Positions 49,746-58,296 of a stretch of DNA of 59,371 bases are shown here, one piece after another. A program made the translations under genes and the position numbers. Under the pieces are notes generated by a model that ran no database searches, had not been told where the DNA came from, and worked only from the letters and a program-made list of their open reading frames with translations. Positions within the stretch are counted from its first letter, which is position 1, and every line of letters starts with the position of its first letter. Origin of the DNA: Wolbachia endosymbiont of Cylisticus convexus (GTDB lineage: Bacteria > Pseudomonadota > Alphaproteobacteria > Rickettsiales > Anaplasmataceae); the NCBI RefSeq assembly GCF_003344345.1, contig NZ_QPIP01000002.1:1-59371 (forward strand), read 5' to 3'.

Positions 49746-49797
49746 TCTTATATAAACAAAAATCATATAGAATTGTAAACGCAGTTTTTTTATTCTG

Positions 49798-51137
49798 ATG
49801 CTTCTCAATTCTATAGTTCTTGTTCTTTCCTTATTACTATTTCTCTATATCATCTCAAGAAAGAATAGAAAGCTAAGTGAAAAATTAGCAAATCTTGAGA
49901 GTAATTTATGTAGGGCGGAGCGTGAGCTTCAAGAGGCAAAGCAAACTTTACTGAATAAGAATGAAGAGATAGTTAATTTGAAAGTGAGGAATGCAGAGCT
50001 TGAAGTAACTCTGCAAAAAGAACGTGAGGAAAAGAAAAAGGAAATAGAATTACTGACAAAAGCAGAGGAGAGACTCACAAACACTTTTAAAGCACTTTCT
50101 CTTGATGCTTTGCAGGTAAATAATAATAATTTTCTAAATTTAGCGAAGGAAGTAATTGATAGTAAACTAAAAGAAACAGAAAGTGATTTCAAAAAAAGGC
50201 AAGCAACGATCAACGAAGTTGTAATGCCAATAAAAGAAAAATTAGAAAAATTCGATAGTGAAATACGTGATCTAGAGAAAGAGAGGGTAGGGGCCTACGA
50301 AGGTTTAAGGGAGCAAATTGGAGCATTAATGAGCCAAACTTCTAGCCTTGCCAACGCCCTAAGGAAACCTCACATTAGGGGCAAGTGGGGTGAAATGCAA
50401 CTCAAAAGAGTAGTAGAAATGGCGGGAATGATTGAATATTGCGATTTTTTTACTCAAGCCTCAGTAATTGATAAAAATGAGGACAATTTGTTACGTCCTG
50501 ATTTAATAATAAAAATGCCATCTGGAAAGCAAATAATAATAGATGCTAAAGTACCACTTGATTCTTATATGGATGCTATGTCACAAAATGATTTGCAGAT
50601 ACAAAGGGAAAAATTGAAGAATCATTCTCTGGCAATAAAAAAACATATAAATGATCTAGGCAGAAAGGAATATTGGAACCAATTTGAAAATACGCCAGAG
50701 CTTGTGGTGCTTTTCTTAACAGGAGAAGGGGTTTTCAGTGCAGCACTGGAATGTGAGCCAGCTTTGATAGAAATTGGAATAGAAAAAAAGTGATTATTGC
50801 AACACCGATCACTTTAATCGCGCTGCTTAGGGCAGTAGCCTATGGATGGAAGCAAGAAATGATAGCCGAAAATGCGAAAAAAATAAGTGAACTGGGCCAT
50901 ATTTTATATGAGCGAATCTGCACGATGGGTGAAAACTTTGACAATTTACGCAGGAGCTTAAAAAGCGCTGTAGATCATTACAATAAAACTGCTGGTTCGC
51001 TTGAAGCGAGAGTGCTTCCTGCTGCTCGGGAATTCAATAAGCTTGGTATACATGCAAAAAATAAAGAACTAGCCGCTGCAAAAGAGCTGGAGTCTTTACC
51101 ACGCAGTTTACATGCTGAGGGGTTGAAAGTAGACTAG
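49798..51137 (+). pseudogene. rmuC: RmuC-family DNA recombination protein, frameshifted
   Basis: RmuC proteins limit recombination at inverted repeats and contain a restriction-endonuclease-like fold. The first frame (331 residues) has an N-terminal membrane segment, a long coiled coil (about 20-190) and the nuclease-like domain with RGKWGEMQLKRVVEMAGMIE, RPDLIIKMPSGKQIIIDAKV and [20 protein letters not shown]. The second frame, from GTG 50790, completes it with [20 protein letters not shown]. One extra A in the A7 run at 50783-50789 would fuse them to 446 residues. The four-base overlap with GTG could also permit coupled translation of two parts. Confidence 0.88.
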
Positions 51138-51443
51138 CTTCATTTAAATATTCTTTCTGGTCTCCTTAACTGTATCTGTTCAGCAGAGTGGCAAAATAAG
51201 ATAGACGAGAAAATAGGAACAAATATCCCAGCGTCAAGCACACAACTGTACGAACATTAACCAGAACTTGACACTGAGATCCATTTTTCCATTTAAGCTC
51301 ATCAAATTTAGCATAAGCTTACCGAATAGCTTGCTTGTGAATTTTCTTGGATCCCAGTGTCAAAGCACACAACTGTACGAACGTTGCAATGTGACACGAT
51401 GTTGCATAATAAATGATGTCATTCCAGTGCGTGACACTGGAAT
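51138..51443. repeat. repeat-only gap before the IS5-family element
   Basis: Contents in order: TTCTTTCTGGTCTCCTTAAC at 51151-51170 (recurs at 52929-52948), the dispersed motif GTATCTGTTCAGCAGAGTGG at 51172-51191, ACAACTGTACGAACATT near 51242-51258, palindromic halves at 51265-51290 and 51350-51366, a second ACAACTGTACGAACGTT, and at 51419-51443 the palindromic element that received the insertion sequence. No gene. Confidence 0.7.
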
Positions 51444-52524
51444 GGCTTTGTTGCATCACTCAAGTGAAAAGAGCTAGCAGTTACTGGCGGAATTCATTAT
51501 AAAACAGATATTTAACCGACAAAGGAAAATATGCCAGTCAAAATGAAAGTCAGTAACTGCTATGAATATAACAAATTTCTCCAAGAAAGAGGAAGCATTT
51601 TTCGTTATATCAATGATGCCATAGAAAACTGGTACGAAAATAGCCCAAAAGTAGCTGGTGGAAACAATATTTACAGTGATAAAGTTGTAATCTTGGTGCA
51701 TGTAGTAACTCACCTTTTCAGAATAGGTCTGAGGCAAACAATTGGGTTCGTAAAAGGATACTTAAAACAAATAGAAAAAAGGCTAAAAGTTATTAGCTAT
51801 TCACAAGCTTCAAGGAGGTTTAGAAAACTCAATATTAAGATCAATGACTGTAGAGTTAACAAAAATGATACAGAAGATATTGAAATTGCCATAGATAGTA
51901 CAAGTATCAGCATCTACAATAATATTCCAGAAGGCAAATGGTAGAGATAGAAAATATCACGGCCACGAGCAAACAAGAAAACTGCATGTAATGCTGGAGA
52001 TAGGTAGCAAAAAGTCATAGCTACAAAATATAGTAGAGGAGTTTATTCTGATCATTACGGAGCCTGTGATCTTATTGAAAGAGTTGAAGCTCAATATAAC
52101 ATAAGCACACTGTATGCAGATAGGGCATATAACCGAAAGAAGTTACACAAATTATGCAATAAGCTTGGCATAAAAATGAAAATTCCTCTGCAAAATAATG
52201 CAGTAGAGCATCCAAAGTTGGACTATATGGCTGAGAGAAATTCTGCAATCAAACTCATAAAGTTATATGGTGAAGATGGTGTGAAGAAATGGAAAGAAGA
52301 GGTAAGTTATGGAAAGAGATCATATATTGAGGGATTTTTTTCTCGACTAAAGCAAGCATTTGGTTTTAGTTTTAGGAATAAATCTGAAATTAATCGTGAG
52401 AGGGAGCTGCTACTCAAGTGTTATTTGATTAACAGATTTACTGAAACTGGCATGGCTAAATTTGAGATAGCTTCATGAATTTATTATACATTACCCACTA
52501 TCCGAAGAGCTATGCAACAAAGCT
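51444..52524 (+). mobile_element. IS5-family (IS903-like) insertion sequence, copy 1
   Basis: The left end GGCTTTGTTGCAT (51444-51456) and right end ATGCAACAAAGCT (52512-52524) form a 13-base inverted terminal repeat with one mismatch at the outermost right base. A perfect nine-base target duplication, CACTGGAAT, lies at 51435-51443 and 52525-52533. Total length is 1081 bases. The insertion split a palindromic element of the CCAGTG...CACTGG type. The ends resemble IS903-group ends as I know them. Confidence 0.9.
51531..52478 (+). pseudogene. IS5-family transposase, copy 1, frameshifted
   Basis: The first frame (to 51944) covers NWYENSPKVAGGNNIYSDKV, SYSQASRRFRKLNIKIND and DIEIAIDSTSISIYNN, which holds the first catalytic Asp (DST). 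Downstream, out of frame, are HGHEQTRKLHVMLEIGSK and YADRAYNRKKLHKL-type remains (second Asp), and the last frame (52176-52478) has VSYGKRSYIEGFFSRLKQAF with the catalytic Glu. At least two frame disruptions are present, so this copy cannot make transposase. Confidence 0.88.
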
Positions 52525-52533
52525 CACTGGAAT

Positions 52534-52830
52534 CCAGTTCTTATTATACAGCTATCTGGTGTACTTATTTAAAATTAAGTTTTCTGGATCTCAGTGCCAA
52601 AGCACTGGGATGACACTCTTCCTGGCGGAGATTATTCTCAAATCACAATGTTCGTACAGCTGTGGATCCAGTTTCGTTGTTCAATTTCATCAAAAGTGTT
52701 GTATAGCGTGCTTATTTGCAATCAAATTTTCTAGATTCCAGTGTCAAGCACTGGAATGACACCCCCCTGATGGGCCCAAATCACAATGTTCGTACAGTTG
52801 TGTGTCAAAGCACTGGGATGACAACAAAAG
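52534..52830. repeat. palindromic element composite array
   Basis: Palindromic elements near 52590-52615 and 52735-52762, with similar spacers of about 60-70 bases, plus two copies of the CACAATGTTCGTACAG motif near 52644-52660 and 52781-52797. The second is part of a stretch matching 48764-48800 in reverse. The rest, to 52960, shows TTCTTTCTGGTCTCCTTAAC again at 52929-52948. No gene. Confidence 0.65.
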
Positions 52831-52960
52831 GGCTACTTGAATAGAGGCTACTTAGGTAACAAGAAAAGAAGCACGGGTTTCAATATTTGCCATGCATCTG
52901 AACGGGTACCTAGCTGTCACTTAGATATTCTTTCTGGTCTCCTTAACTTACATTTGCTGA

Positions 52961-54067
52961 TTAAAACAACTTTCTAAAAATTTTTTTTATATAATTCAAC
53001 TCTTGTACATCATTTGCTGCATAAACAGGTATAGTTTGTTGCTCAGTACCCGGTATTTCTACGAAGATTTTGCCCACTTCTTGACCTTTTTTAATTGGTG
53101 CAGGTACCATATCTTTATATTCAATACGCACTTTAATTTTGTCATGTAATTTGCGGTTATAAGTTATGGTAACATCGTTTGCAACTGTAACGGGCACCTT
53201 TTTATCTTTTCCATAAATAATATTTATTTCTTCAACTACACTATCCTTAGCAAATATTTTCTTGCTGTGAAAATGATTTAAGGAATATTGTATTAGTCTT
53301 TTAGCTTCTTCTATTCGCTCTTTTTCAGTGTTTAAACCATTTACAACAGCAAAAATTCTCCTATCGTTCCGTTTTGCAGACGCTATAATTCCATAACCAC
53401 CAGCACTCGTATGACCTGTCTTTAGACCATCAACTCCAATATCATGGAAAAGTAAAAGATTTTTATTTTTTTGTACAATGTTGTTATATGTCAAGTATTG
53501 TTCAGAAAATAGATCATAATATTCAGGAAAATCAGTAAAAATCCTTTTTGCCAGTGTTACCAAGTCTTTTGCGCTCATAAAATGATCTTCATCTGGCCAC
53601 CCGCTTGAGTTGACAAAATGACTATCATTAAGATTCAAATCTTGTGCAACTTCATTCATTTCAGCAACAAAATTCTCTTCTGATCCTGCAATACCCTCGG
53701 CTAGCACTATGCATGCATCATTACCTGAAGCGATTGTAATTCCTTCAAGTAGTTCTTTTACTGTCACAGATTGACCTTCTTTCAAAAACATAGAAGAGCC
53801 TTTCCTTTCCCATGCTTTTCTACTTACTCGAAATTTATCTTCCATGTTTATTATTCCAGCCTTTAAATAATCGAAAGCCACATATAAAGTCATTAGCTTG
53901 CTCATTGAAGATGGAGCCATTTTTTCGCTGGAATTATGGTCAAAAATGAACGAGTCTGAAGCTAAATCTAAAACGACTGCTTGCTTTGCTTTGGTTCTAA
54001 ACTGGTACGAGTACGAGTAAAAAGGGAATATAAAAATTAATAGCAAAGTTACTAATTTGTTTAACAT
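52961..54067 (-). CDS. D-alanyl-D-alanine carboxypeptidase (PBP5/6-type)
   Basis: This low-molecular-weight penicillin-binding protein trims the terminal D-Ala from muropeptides. The 368 residues have an N-terminal signal segment (1-20), the active-site SxxK as SMSK (Ser54-Lys57, in APSSMSKLMTLY), SGND as the second motif and KTGHTSAGGYG as the KTG box. A C-terminal PBP5-type beta domain (about 275-345) and an amphipathic tail (ELNYIKKIFRKLF) for membrane attachment follow. All catalytic motifs are present. It is intact although murB, murC and an ftsW/rodA-like gene in the same window are broken. Confidence 0.93.
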   Translation of the reverse strand: MLNKLVTLLLIFIFPFYSYSYQFRTKAKQAVVLDLASDSFIFDHNSSEKMAPSSMSKLMTLYVAFDYLKAGIINMEDKFRVSRKAWERKGSSMFLKEGQSVTVKELLEGITIASGNDACIVLAEGIAGSEENFVAEMNEVAQDLNLNDSHFVNSSGWPDEDHFMSAKDLVTLAKRIFTDFPEYYDLFSEQYLTYNNIVQKNKNLLLFHDIGVDGLKTGHTSAGGYGIIASAKRNDRRIFAVVNGLNTEKERIEEAKRLIQYSLNHFHSKKIFAKDSVVEEINIIYGKDKKVPVTVANDVTITYNRKLHDKIKVRIEYKDMVPAPIKKGQEVGKIFVEIPGTEQQTIPVYAANDVQELNYIKKIFRKLF

Positions 54068-54174
54068 ATTTATAATTTTAAATTTATAGTGTACTAATTA
54101 ATAGTATGATTTTGCAGGAGTATTTCAATAAATCTCTTACCATTTAAGTAAAAAACAAAAACTCACCTTTGTTG

Positions 54175-54240
54175 TCATTCCAGCACTTGATGCCAATTGT
54201 ACGAACACTATCTGTAGGATGCCAGTGCCCAGACACTGCA
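54175..54240. repeat. degenerate palindromic element copies
   Basis: GTCATTCCAGCACTTGATGC near 54175 and GGATGCCAGTGCCCAGACAC near 54218 are decayed halves, with TTGTACGAACACT between them. The remainder of 54068-54300 shows no gene beyond a possible upstream region of the carboxypeptidase gene. Confidence 0.55.
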
Positions 54241-54300
54241 TAAAAATTTAATAACTTGATTGCCAAATCCAGCATATTAACAACATTATGATTTAAATTT

Positions 54301-54564
54301 CTACCCTATCTTCATCAATTTTGCATACAGCCCGTCTTTACTCATTAGAGAGTCATGAGTTCCTACTTCTTCTACTTTTCCATGATTAATTACTATAATC
54401 TTGTCAGTTTTAAGTGCGGTTTGTGTGTAATTACGATCGTTGTTCTGTTTTGCATTAATTTGCTCAATGCTTTTTGCACGAGGTTCTCACTTTCATAATC
54501 AAGGGCGGAAGTTGCTTCATCCAGTATTAAAATCTGAGGGTTTTTGAGTATCGCTCTTGCTATT
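54301..54564 (-). pseudogene. ABC transporter ATPase fragment (MsbA-like C-terminal end)
   Basis: On the minus strand the segment decodes [20 protein letters not shown] with [20 protein letters not shown], covering the Walker B and D-loop, then TTIVIT. After a small indel in the H-loop region another frame gives [20 protein letters not shown] and ends LYAKLMKIG. This is the C-terminal third of an exporter-type nucleotide-binding domain. Walker A, the signature motif and the membrane domain are all missing. Confidence 0.82.
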
Positions 54565-54642
54565 ATAGTTAAGTATATAGATTTTAGTTTCAGGAAAAAG
54601 GTACAGCATTAGTCTACAGTGTACTTCCTTAGAGCAACACGT

Positions 54643-54828
54643 TCAAGAAACTTTAGCTTGATTTCTACTGTAGGACAACATTATGCCAAGTGCAATGCTC
54701 GAAGATAGAAAAGAAGAACCACCATAGCTGAAGAGTTATGCCGGTGGTTGGAAAAATGCTCAATGTTACCCCTATGTTTATTATGAATTGTGTAATAAAA
54801 AAACTACTGGCCAGACCAGAGTTTAATA
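54643..54828 (-). pseudogene. FtsW/RodA (SEDS) C-terminal fragment
   Basis: Immediately after the ubiE stop, the minus strand decodes NSGLASSFFITQFIINIGVT, then LSIFPTTGITL, and in a shifted frame SYGGSSFLSSSIALGIMLSY with SRNQAKVS and a stop. PTTGITLP...SYGGSS is the hallmark of the SEDS glycosyltransferases FtsW and RodA, which polymerise lipid II. Only the last approximately 60 codons remain and a frameshift separates the two motif halves. Other SEDS genes could exist elsewhere in the genome. Confidence 0.75.
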
Positions 54829-54829
54829 T

Positions 54830-55528
54830 TCATTTTGTTCCAATGTGTAATGCCACTATTCCATAGCTCATATTACAAAACTCAACATTCCTAAAGCCTA
54901 CCTCTTCAATTTCCATTTTAAAATTAGTCTGAGTTGGAAATTCTCTGATGCTTCTTACTAGATATTCATAAGAATTCTTGTCTTTAGCAACTATGCTGCC
55001 AATTTTAGGAATTACTTTAAATGAGTATAAGTCATAAAATTTGGTGAATATCTCATTTTGATAATGCATAGGGGCAAACTCCAAGCAAATAAATTTCCCA
55101 TCTGGCTTCAATACCCTATATGCTTCACTTAAAGCCTTCTTGCGGTCAGAAAAGTTTCGAATACCAAAAGCTACTGTATAATAATCAAATTCAGAATCTT
55201 CAAATGGTAAACTCTCTGCATTTGCACATACCCAATTGAAATTGAGCTGATTTGAATTTATAGCTTTGTCACATCCTCTATTTAGCATGTTTTGATTTAT
55301 ATCACATACTGTAACTTGAGCACTTGGTTCCCCTTTTGCTATTCTTATAGCTATATCTCCGGTTCCTCCAGCAATGTCCAAAACCTTGGAGTTCTTTTTA
55401 AAATGCACACTATTTACCATCTTCTCCTTCCATAGCCTGTGCATTCCAAGGCTCATTATATCATTCATGATGTCGTAGCGATTTGCTACAGAATCGAAAA
55501 CCTCTTTAACTAATTGTGATTTATCCAT
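54830..55528 (-). CDS. ubiE: demethylmenaquinone/demethoxyubiquinol methyltransferase UbiE
   Basis: UbiE is the SAM-dependent C-methyltransferase of ubiquinone synthesis. The 232 residues contain [20 protein letters not shown] with RLWK, the SAM motif [34 protein letters not shown] and the C-terminal [19 protein letters not shown]. All family signatures are present and length is normal. The DNA following its stop carries remnants of a SEDS gene and an ABC transporter, suggesting a deletion there. Confidence 0.96.
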   Translation of the reverse strand: MDKSQLVKEVFDSVANRYDIMNDIMSLGMHRLWKEKMVNSVHFKKNSKVLDIAGGTGDIAIRIAKGEPSAQVTVCDINQNMLNRGCDKAINSNQLNFNWVCANAESLPFEDSEFDYYTVAFGIRNFSDRKKALSEAYRVLKPDGKFICLEFAPMHYQNEIFTKFYDLYSFKVIPKIGSIVAKDKNSYEYLVRSIREFPTQTNFKMEIEEVGFRNVEFCNMSYGIVALHIGTK

Positions 55529-55614
55529 ATTTTATACAGAGATTAGCAGTTAAATTAATATACTAATGAGAAAAATATACTACAATTAAACATATTTAAT
55601 CCAGTAAATCATTA

Positions 55615-56807
55615 GTGTCGACAGCTTTTTCACAAAATATTATCTCTCTTATTATGATATTATCTGTAGCAGTTGTTGATATGGCAACAGACTTATACTC
55701 AGTTGCATTGCCAAGTATTGCCAATTATTTTAAGGTGGAAGGTAATATAGTACAGCTTACAATCAGTTTAAATTTAGTAGGAGTTGCAATATCTGGATTA
55801 ATTTATGGCCCACTGTCAGACTACTACGGTAGGCGCCTAATGATGCTGATTGGTATGGCAATTTTTACTTTGGCAAGTATCATGTGTTGCGTAGCTGATA
55901 ATATTATACTTTTAATATTAATCCGTTTTATACAAGGAGCAGGAGCTGGTGTTGCAGGCGTTGTCGGATATGCAGCAATCAGGGATATGTACTCAGGTAG
56001 TGAATACTCAAGAGTAATCTCAAAGTTAAATATGGTAGTAGCACTTTCACCTGGAATAGCACCAGTGGTAGGCAGTTATATAATTTCACATGGTTATAGT
56101 TGGAAATTTTTGTTTTTATTATATCACTTGCTGCAATTCTTATGCTCATTTTTATTTACCTTAAGCTTCAAGAAACGCTCACTGTAAGTAAAAATCAAAC
56201 CAACATAGCCATCAATATCTTCAAGCAGTATATGTCAATATTCAGGAATTATCGTTTCCTTGGGTTTTCAGCCATTCATGGATTGACTTTTATGTGGCTT
56301 TGGGCATACATTGCTAATTACCCGTTCATATTTGAATCAATAGGCGTTGAAGTACAATATTTTGGCTATCTCATATCAATTATAGTTATATTTTACATAA
56401 TTGGCACTTTAATCAATAGAAGGTATGTACCAAAAATAGGAGTGAGCAAGATGCTAATCATAGGTTTGGTATTACCGATAATATCCGATGGTTTGTTGAT
56501 ATATTTTTATCTCATAAACAAATTGAGCATACTTATTCTTCAAATTATTTGGATTCCAAGCAATATCGGGCTTGCACTTGTAATCAGCAATAACGTAACT
56601 TCTGCTTTAGAAACAATCAAAGGTATAGGTCTTGGTAGTGCAGTCCTCTCATTCTGCAATATGATGTTTGGAGCTATTGGAATATATATAGTAGGGAAAT
56701 TTTTTCACTATAGTATTTTACCGAATTTACTGCTAACGGTTGTATGTTCTATAGTTGCAATTCTTATATATAGTTTACTCAAATATACTGAGAAACACGA
56801 AGAATAA
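55615..56807 (+). pseudogene. Bcr/CflA-type MFS exporter, frameshifted
   Basis: This is a 12-segment drug:H+ antiporter of the Bcr/CflA type. The first frame (GTG 55615 to 56187) carries DMATDLYSVALPSIANYFKV, LIYGPLSDYYGRRLMML and RFIQGAGAGVAGVVGYAAIR with DMY. Similarity then moves to the frame of 56100-56807 (IISLAAILMLIFIYLKLQET onward). One additional base near 56118, next to a T5A stretch, would give SWKFLFLIISLAA and a protein of about 397 residues. The lesion is one base long and the rest is well preserved. Confidence 0.85.
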
Positions 56808-56885
56808 CCATTATTTGTATAACCCAGAGCTCATAAATTATTAACTACTTTACTATAATAATACAATTTTATAGAGAAGCGTAGG

Positions 56886-58214
56886 ATGAGTGGCAATTCT
56901 TTTGATTATAAATATTATAACAGCTCCATACTAAATCAGGGTGAGAAAGCTCGATTAGCTAGAAAGACTCATAAAGTTGGGGAAATCTTCTTAAAACATA
57001 TCAGCAATGATGTCCCTGGTATGTCAGTTGACGTTCTTAATACCAAGGACTTTGGAAAAGAATATAATTATGCATTCGGACGGCCAAACAGTATTCATGC
57101 ACGATTTAGAAATGATCACGATCGAGATAAAGATAAAGTATTGATTTACTCATGGCCTCGTTACAACGAGTTTGATGAAAGTAAATGGAATAATTTTTTA
57201 TCACAACTAAAAGAAAGGGATTACGATCTAAAATTTATTGGAACTGGTCCACTTGAGTTTAAATATAAAGGTTTTAACTACAGTGTATATCCTCCAGCTT
57301 TCAGCTTTTCACAAAAAACACTTTCTGCATCAGTAAGCAATGAAGTTCATACCCTTCTAGAAGCAAAAATTTCTAGTGACTACAAAGATTATGAACCTTT
57401 CGCTTTCAGCTTTTCACAAGAAGAAGCAAATAAAATTATAGAAAATATTAAAAGATCTCATCAATCAATAAAAAAGAAAATTATTGATCATTATCAATCA
57501 CTAGGAAAAGATTTTGTTAAAAATGATTCAGATTTCATAACGATTGGTACTGATATAAATAATAAAACAAGACTTAGTTCTGTAATATACTTTAACGGAC
57601 GCAATGGTATTGATGAAGTTAAACTAGAATTATATAAAGCAACTCCCTTACACTTATTTGCTAAGTACAATCTTTCTCAGCAGCTAGAAGATAGACTAGA
57701 TAAGGGAACAGATGTTAATGCAATGGATGAAAGTGAAAAGACCCCTTTACATTATGCCGCTGAAATGGGCCATGTGAAGATAGTACAAATTCTATTAGGA
57801 AAAGGAGCAAATGTTAATGCAAAAGATGAAGATGAAAAGACTCCTTTAGATTTAGCTAAAACAGAAGAAATAAAAGCTCTATTATTAAAAGCCATAGAAA
57901 AAACTGTGGATGAATCATCGACGAATAGTGAAGGGGTTCAAGAAGAAGAAGAAGAAGAAGATGAAGAAGAAGATGATGATGATGATGTTGTTGTTGTTGT
58001 TGCTCCCACAGAACCTGCACAAACAGAAGAACAGCCTAGCTCTTTTTTTGGTAGTTTGTTTAGTATACTTATGAAGCCTTTTTCATTAATAGGATCATTT
58101 TTTGGTGGCTTTTTTTCATGGTTGCTTGGGTCTGATGAACCATCAACTGAATCTGAACAACCAACTGTGCTAGACTATCAAAAGGGTGTTCATGATTCCG
58201 ATGATATTATATAA
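56886..58214 (+). CDS. ankyrin-repeat protein with acidic tract and C-terminal hydrophobic tail
   Basis: The 442 residues have an unassigned N-terminal domain (1-250) that repeats the motif AFSFSQ (138-143 and 173-178), then about two and a half ankyrin repeats (251-335, with EKTPLHYAAEMGHVKIVQIL). An acidic run (353-367), a short Val run, and a hydrophobic hairpin-like region (386-415, SLFSILMKPFSLIGSFFGGF) follow. The tail could insert into a membrane. An effector-like role in the host is plausible for Wolbachia ankyrin proteins but unproven here. The start is ATG with a weak upstream site. Confidence 0.85.
   Translation: MSGNSFDYKYYNSSILNQGEKARLARKTHKVGEIFLKHISNDVPGMSVDVLNTKDFGKEYNYAFGRPNSIHARFRNDHDRDKDKVLIYSWPRYNEFDESKWNNFLSQLKERDYDLKFIGTGPLEFKYKGFNYSVYPPAFSFSQKTLSASVSNEVHTLLEAKISSDYKDYEPFAFSFSQEEANKIIENIKRSHQSIKKKIIDHYQSLGKDFVKNDSDFITIGTDINNKTRLSSVIYFNGRNGIDEVKLELYKATPLHLFAKYNLSQQLEDRLDKGTDVNAMDESEKTPLHYAAEMGHVKIVQILLGKGANVNAKDEDEKTPLDLAKTEEIKALLLKAIEKTVDESSTNSEGVQEEEEEEDEEEDDDDDVVVVVAPTEPAQTEEQPSSFFGSLFSILMKPFSLIGSFFGGFFSWLLGSDEPSTESEQPTVLDYQKGVHDSDDII
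57942..58002 (+). repeat. in-frame triplet microsatellites (GAA, GAT, GTT)
   Basis: Three consecutive triplet runs, GAA-rich (57942-57972), GAT (57973-57987) and GTT (57988-58002), encode the Glu, Asp and Val runs of the ankyrin protein at residues 353-372. Such runs change length by slippage without breaking the frame. Confidence 0.85.
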
Positions 58215-58296
58215 TAGATTTTTGCATAACTGGCATTCAAAGGAAAATCAGTTTCAAGTAGTCCCTTATTGTCATCCCAGTGCGTGACACTGGGAT

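Noticed and set aside
56886..58214. Cytoplasmic incompatibility factor (Cif-type) or phage WO effector gene
   Set aside because: The protein has only ankyrin repeats, an acidic tract and a hydrophobic tail. No OTU, Ulp1-like or nuclease domain and no two-gene cif arrangement is seen, and no phage WO structural gene is near.
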